Shown piece after piece: positions 6,500 through 8,517 of a stretch of DNA of 8,517 nt; the first letter of the stretch is position 1; every line of letters starts with the position of its first letter. The notes beneath the pieces were generated by a model that was given only the letters and a program-made list of their open reading frames with translations, was not told where the DNA came from and did not search any database. This DNA is from an uncultured Sphingobacteriia bacterium. GTDB taxonomy: Bacteria; Bacteroidota; Bacteroidia; Chitinophagales; Chitinophagaceae. Location: contig CAMFKK010000083.1 in NCBI GenBank assembly GCA_945957225.1, forward strand, positions 1 to 8,517, read 5' to 3'. Both the position numbers and the translations under genes were made by a program.

Positions 6500-6542
6500 A
6501 AGACCAGCTTTAGACTAGAAATCCCCTTAGAATCAAGACCAG
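6500..6542 (+). repeat. Pair of direct repeats AAGACCAG in the cutC/dehydrogenase gap
   Basis: The 8-mer AAGACCAG occurs at 6500-6507 and again at 6535-6542, 35 bp apart, with similar flanks (CTTT and TTTG following). Both copies lie upstream of the putative dehydrogenase -7 element and also in the cutC promoter region. They may be half-sites of a shared regulator or a chance repeat. Confidence 0.35.
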
Positions 6543-6547
6543 TTTGG

Positions 6548-6555
6548 TAACTTTG
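6548..6555 (+). promoter_or_regulatory. Putative dehydrogenase promoter, Bacteroidota -7 element
   Basis: TAACTTTG is a full match to the -7 consensus TAnnTTTG. A partial -33 match, TTAG at 6527-6530, lies 17 nt upstream. Transcription would start near 6560-6562, leaving a leader of about 43 nt before the ATG at 6605. A second TTTG is embedded in the preceding tandem copy TTTGGTAAC (6543-6551). The element was found by eye. Confidence 0.5.
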
Positions 6556-6565
6556 GTACTACCAA
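6553..6565. promoter_or_regulatory. Putative LldR/PdhR-type (GntR-superfamily) operator TTGGT-N3-ACCAA
   Basis: The perfect 13-bp dyad TTGGTACTACCAA matches the operator type of the FadR subfamily of GntR regulators; the known PdhR sites are ATTGGT-N3-ACCAAT and LldR sites are closely similar. It overlaps the last three bases of the putative -7 element and covers the expected transcription start, a position suited to repression. An outer pair of the same half-sites, TTGGT at 6544-6548 and ACCAA at 6569-6573, brackets it. The gene it precedes is a likely D-lactate dehydrogenase, which makes a lactate/pyruvate-responsive regulator plausible. The regulator itself is not in the window. Confidence 0.55.
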
Positions 6566-6604
6566 TCCACCAAGGATGGCAATTAAAGTTTTGCTACTTA
6601 ACAG

Positions 6605-8517
6605 ATGAATATTCAAGAAGCCTTAGCCCAGATTCTTCCAAAAGAACAAATCAAAGCCAGCATCAGCGATAGGTATAGTTATGCCAGCGATGCTAGTTTT
6701 TATTATTTGGTACCGCAAGCCGTGGTTCAACCAGAAAATATAGCAGCAGTCAAAGCCCTATTTCAATTCTCTCATGAAAAAAATATTCCCATGGTTTTTA
6801 GAACCGGGGGAACCAGTTTATCGGGACAAGCAATTACAGATGGCATCTTGGTAGACTTGAGTAGGTATTGGCAGGGCGCTACTGTAATGGAGAATGGGAA
6901 TTATGTGCAAGTACAACCAGGTATCATTGGAGGCCAAGTCAATCAATTACTCAAAAAATATGGCAGAAAAATTGGGCCAGACCCAGCTTCTATCAATGCG
7001 GCCATGATGGGCGGCATTTTGTCTAACAATTCAAGCGGCATGTGTTGTGGTGTTGTACAGAATGCCTACCATACCGTCAAGTCAATGGCATTTATGCTGC
7101 CCGATGGCAGTTATTTCAATTCAGCCATTACATCGGATTATCAAAGATTTGAAAAGGAACAACCCACTATCTTTCAGGGAATTCTTGATTTACAATCCAG
7201 ACTGAAAAACAATACCCATTTGGTTGAACAGATTCGTAGAAAATACCAATTAAAAAACACGGTGGGTTATGGCTTGAACGCTTTTCTGGATTACGAGCAC
7301 CCACTAGACATATTGATTCACTTGTTAATTGGTGCAGAAGGCACATTGGCATTTATTGCAGAAGCAGTTTTGGAAACCTTACCAGACCTAGCTTTCAAGT
7401 CAACTGCCATGCTCTATTTTGAAAATCCATTAAACGCTTGCAATGCCATTGCTGGATTAAAAGAATCCGGTGCTGCAGCATTGGAACTGATGGATAGAGC
7501 GGCATTGCGTTCCATTGAACAAAATCCCTATGCTCCCGAAGCCATTAAAAGTCTTCCAGAAAATGCAACTGCCATATTGTGTGAATACCATGCTGCTAGC
7601 AAGGAACAATTAGCGGATTTAATGGTAGTAGCCAAACCCGTGCTAGACGGTTTAGAAACAGTTTTACCTTATTCGTTTAGTACAGACCCAACACAGCAAG
7701 CAAAATATTGGAAACTACGTAAGGGAATGTATACTTCAGTAGCTGCAGCTAGGGAAAAGGGCAGCACGGTTTTATTAGAAGATATTGCCTTTCCGGTAGA
7801 GTTATTAGGACCCGCCGTATTGGAGGTTCAGGAACTCATGATCAAACACGGCTTTCACAATGGAATCATATTTGGACATGCCAAAGAGGGCAATTTACAT
7901 TTTGTGATTTCACAATCTTTTAATCAGCCCTCAGATGTTGAAGCCTATGAATTACTGGCCAAAGATATTGCTGTCTTGGTCTTGGAGAAATACAAGGGCT
8001 CTTTAAAAGCAGAACATGGAACAGGCAGACAGATTGCCCCCTTTATTGCAGACGAATGGGGTGAGGAAGCTTTTCAAATCATGAAAGCATTAAAAGCTTT
8101 AGTTGACCCACACCAGCTCTTGAATCCAGGCGTTATTATTAATGAGGACAAGGACTGTCATGTCAAAAATTTGAAGACGCTCCCTGTAGTGGAAGAAGAG
8201 GTAGACAAATGTATTGAATGTGGCTACTGTGAACACCGATGCCCTAGCAGGGAATTCACTATGACTCCTAGAAGGCGAATAGTTGTTAGAAGGGCTTTAC
8301 AGCGATTGGCAAAAGAAAATAATACAGATACCTATCAACAATTACTCAAAGAATACCAATTTGACGGACTAGACACTTGTGCAGTAGATGGGCTATGTGC
8401 ATTAGAATGTCCAGTAGATATTAATACCGGAGAACTGGTCAAAAGATTGCGGAGAGAAAATCATTCCACCAATGCCAATGCAATGGCCGTCCTAGTGGCC
8501 AAACATTTTGGCAAAGT
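6605..8517 (+). CDS. FAD/Fe-S D-2-hydroxyacid dehydrogenase, probably Dld-II-like D-lactate dehydrogenase (3' truncated by window)
   Basis: The 637 codons present read through without a stop; the family is usually about 930-1000 residues, so roughly the last third is outside the window. The N-terminal FAD-binding domain has RTGGTSLSGQ (66-75) and GPDPASINAAMMGGILSNNSSG (124-145, in part). The FAD-oxidase C-terminal domain has the metal/substrate histidine motif GHAKEGNLHF (424-433) and EHGTGR (470-475). Then come iron-sulfur motifs: CIECGYCEHRCP (C536, C539, C542, C546) and CAVDGLCALECPVDINTG (C592, C598, C602). The fused flavin plus ferredoxin-like layout and the CIECGxCE-CPSRE-TPRRRI segment most resemble Dld-II of Shewanella, a quinone-linked respiratory D-lactate dehydrogenase at the inner face of the membrane. 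YdiJ-type D-2-hydroxyglutarate dehydrogenase is the main alternative. The ATG at 6605 is the first start after an in-frame TAA at 6599-6601. A CCG-type cysteine-rich domain would be expected downstream. Confidence 0.9.
   Translation, partial: MNIQEALAQILPKEQIKASISDRYSYASDASFYYLVPQAVVQPENIAAVKALFQFSHEKNIPMVFRTGGTSLSGQAITDGILVDLSRYWQGATVMENGNYVQVQPGIIGGQVNQLLKKYGRKIGPDPASINAAMMGGILSNNSSGMCCGVVQNAYHTVKSMAFMLPDGSYFNSAITSDYQRFEKEQPTIFQGILDLQSRLKNNTHLVEQIRRKYQLKNTVGYGLNAFLDYEHPLDILIHLLIGAEGTLAFIAEAVLETLPDLAFKSTAMLYFENPLNACNAIAGLKESGAAALELMDRAALRSIEQNPYAPEAIKSLPENATAILCEYHAASKEQLADLMVVAKPVLDGLETVLPYSFSTDPTQQAKYWKLRKGMYTSVAAAREKGSTVLLEDIAFPVELLGPAVLEVQELMIKHGFHNGIIFGHAKEGNLHFVISQSFNQPSDVEAYELLAKDIAVLVLEKYKGSLKAEHGTGRQIAPFIADEWGEEAFQIMKALKALVDPHQLLNPGVIINEDKDCHVKNLKTLPVVEEEVDKCIECGYCEHRCPSREFTMTPRRRIVVRRALQRLAKENNTDTYQQLLKEYQFDGLDTCAVDGLCALECPVDINTGELVKRLRRENHSTNANAMAVLVAKHFGK

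Noticed and set aside
7167..7352. Minus-strand open frame of 61 codons within the dehydrogenase gene
   Set aside because: It is a shadow of the FAD-oxidase coding sequence; the plus frame is continuous and conserved through it.
1..8517. Mobile element, defence system, CRISPR array or other novel multi-gene system
   Set aside because: No transposase, integrase, nuclease, toxin-antitoxin, repeat-spacer or tRNA-like sequence was seen; every substantial coding region belongs to a recognised metabolic or regulatory family.

Overview
The window looks like an ordinary chromosomal segment from a member of the Bacteroidota, probably near the Chitinophagaceae. That placement is inferred from AT-rich DNA, start codons without clear Shine-Dalgarno sequences, two matches to the Bacteroidota -7 promoter element TAnnTTTG, and the general look of the proteins. 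I see no mobile element, CRISPR array, tRNA or rRNA gene, and no evidence of an undescribed multi-gene system.

The left half (positions 1-4742) is a minus-strand operon read right to left: leuC, leuD, a 2-isopropylmalate/citramalate synthase-family gene, and leuB. It ends in a clear intrinsic terminator near the left edge. The synthase would usually be labelled leuA, but it resembles Leptospira-type citramalate synthase and keeps all three residues of that enzyme's pyruvate pocket, so I call it cimA. LeuCD and LeuB can also process citramalate-derived intermediates. The operon could therefore convert pyruvate plus acetyl-CoA into 2-oxobutyrate for isoleucine synthesis, while LeuCDB also serve leucine synthesis if a true LeuA is encoded elsewhere.

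A LysR-type regulator gene (4860-5732) diverges from leuC. The 117-bp gap between them holds a perfect LysR box (ATAC-N7-GTAT), a degenerate second box two helical turns closer to leuC, and a TAnnTTTG element for leuC with no matching -33 element. This is the layout expected of an activator-dependent promoter, so the regulator probably controls the operon and itself.

The lysR gene meets a cutC-family gene tail to tail with only 2 bp between stop codons. This CutC has changes at positions that are normally invariant. Divergent from cutC, and running off the right edge, is the first 637 codons of a large FAD/iron-sulfur D-2-hydroxyacid dehydrogenase, most like the respiratory D-lactate dehydrogenase Dld-II. 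Its promoter carries a palindrome, TTGGT-N3-ACCAA, that matches the operator type of LldR/PdhR regulators (GntR superfamily, FadR subfamily), which suggests lactate- or pyruvate-responsive repression.
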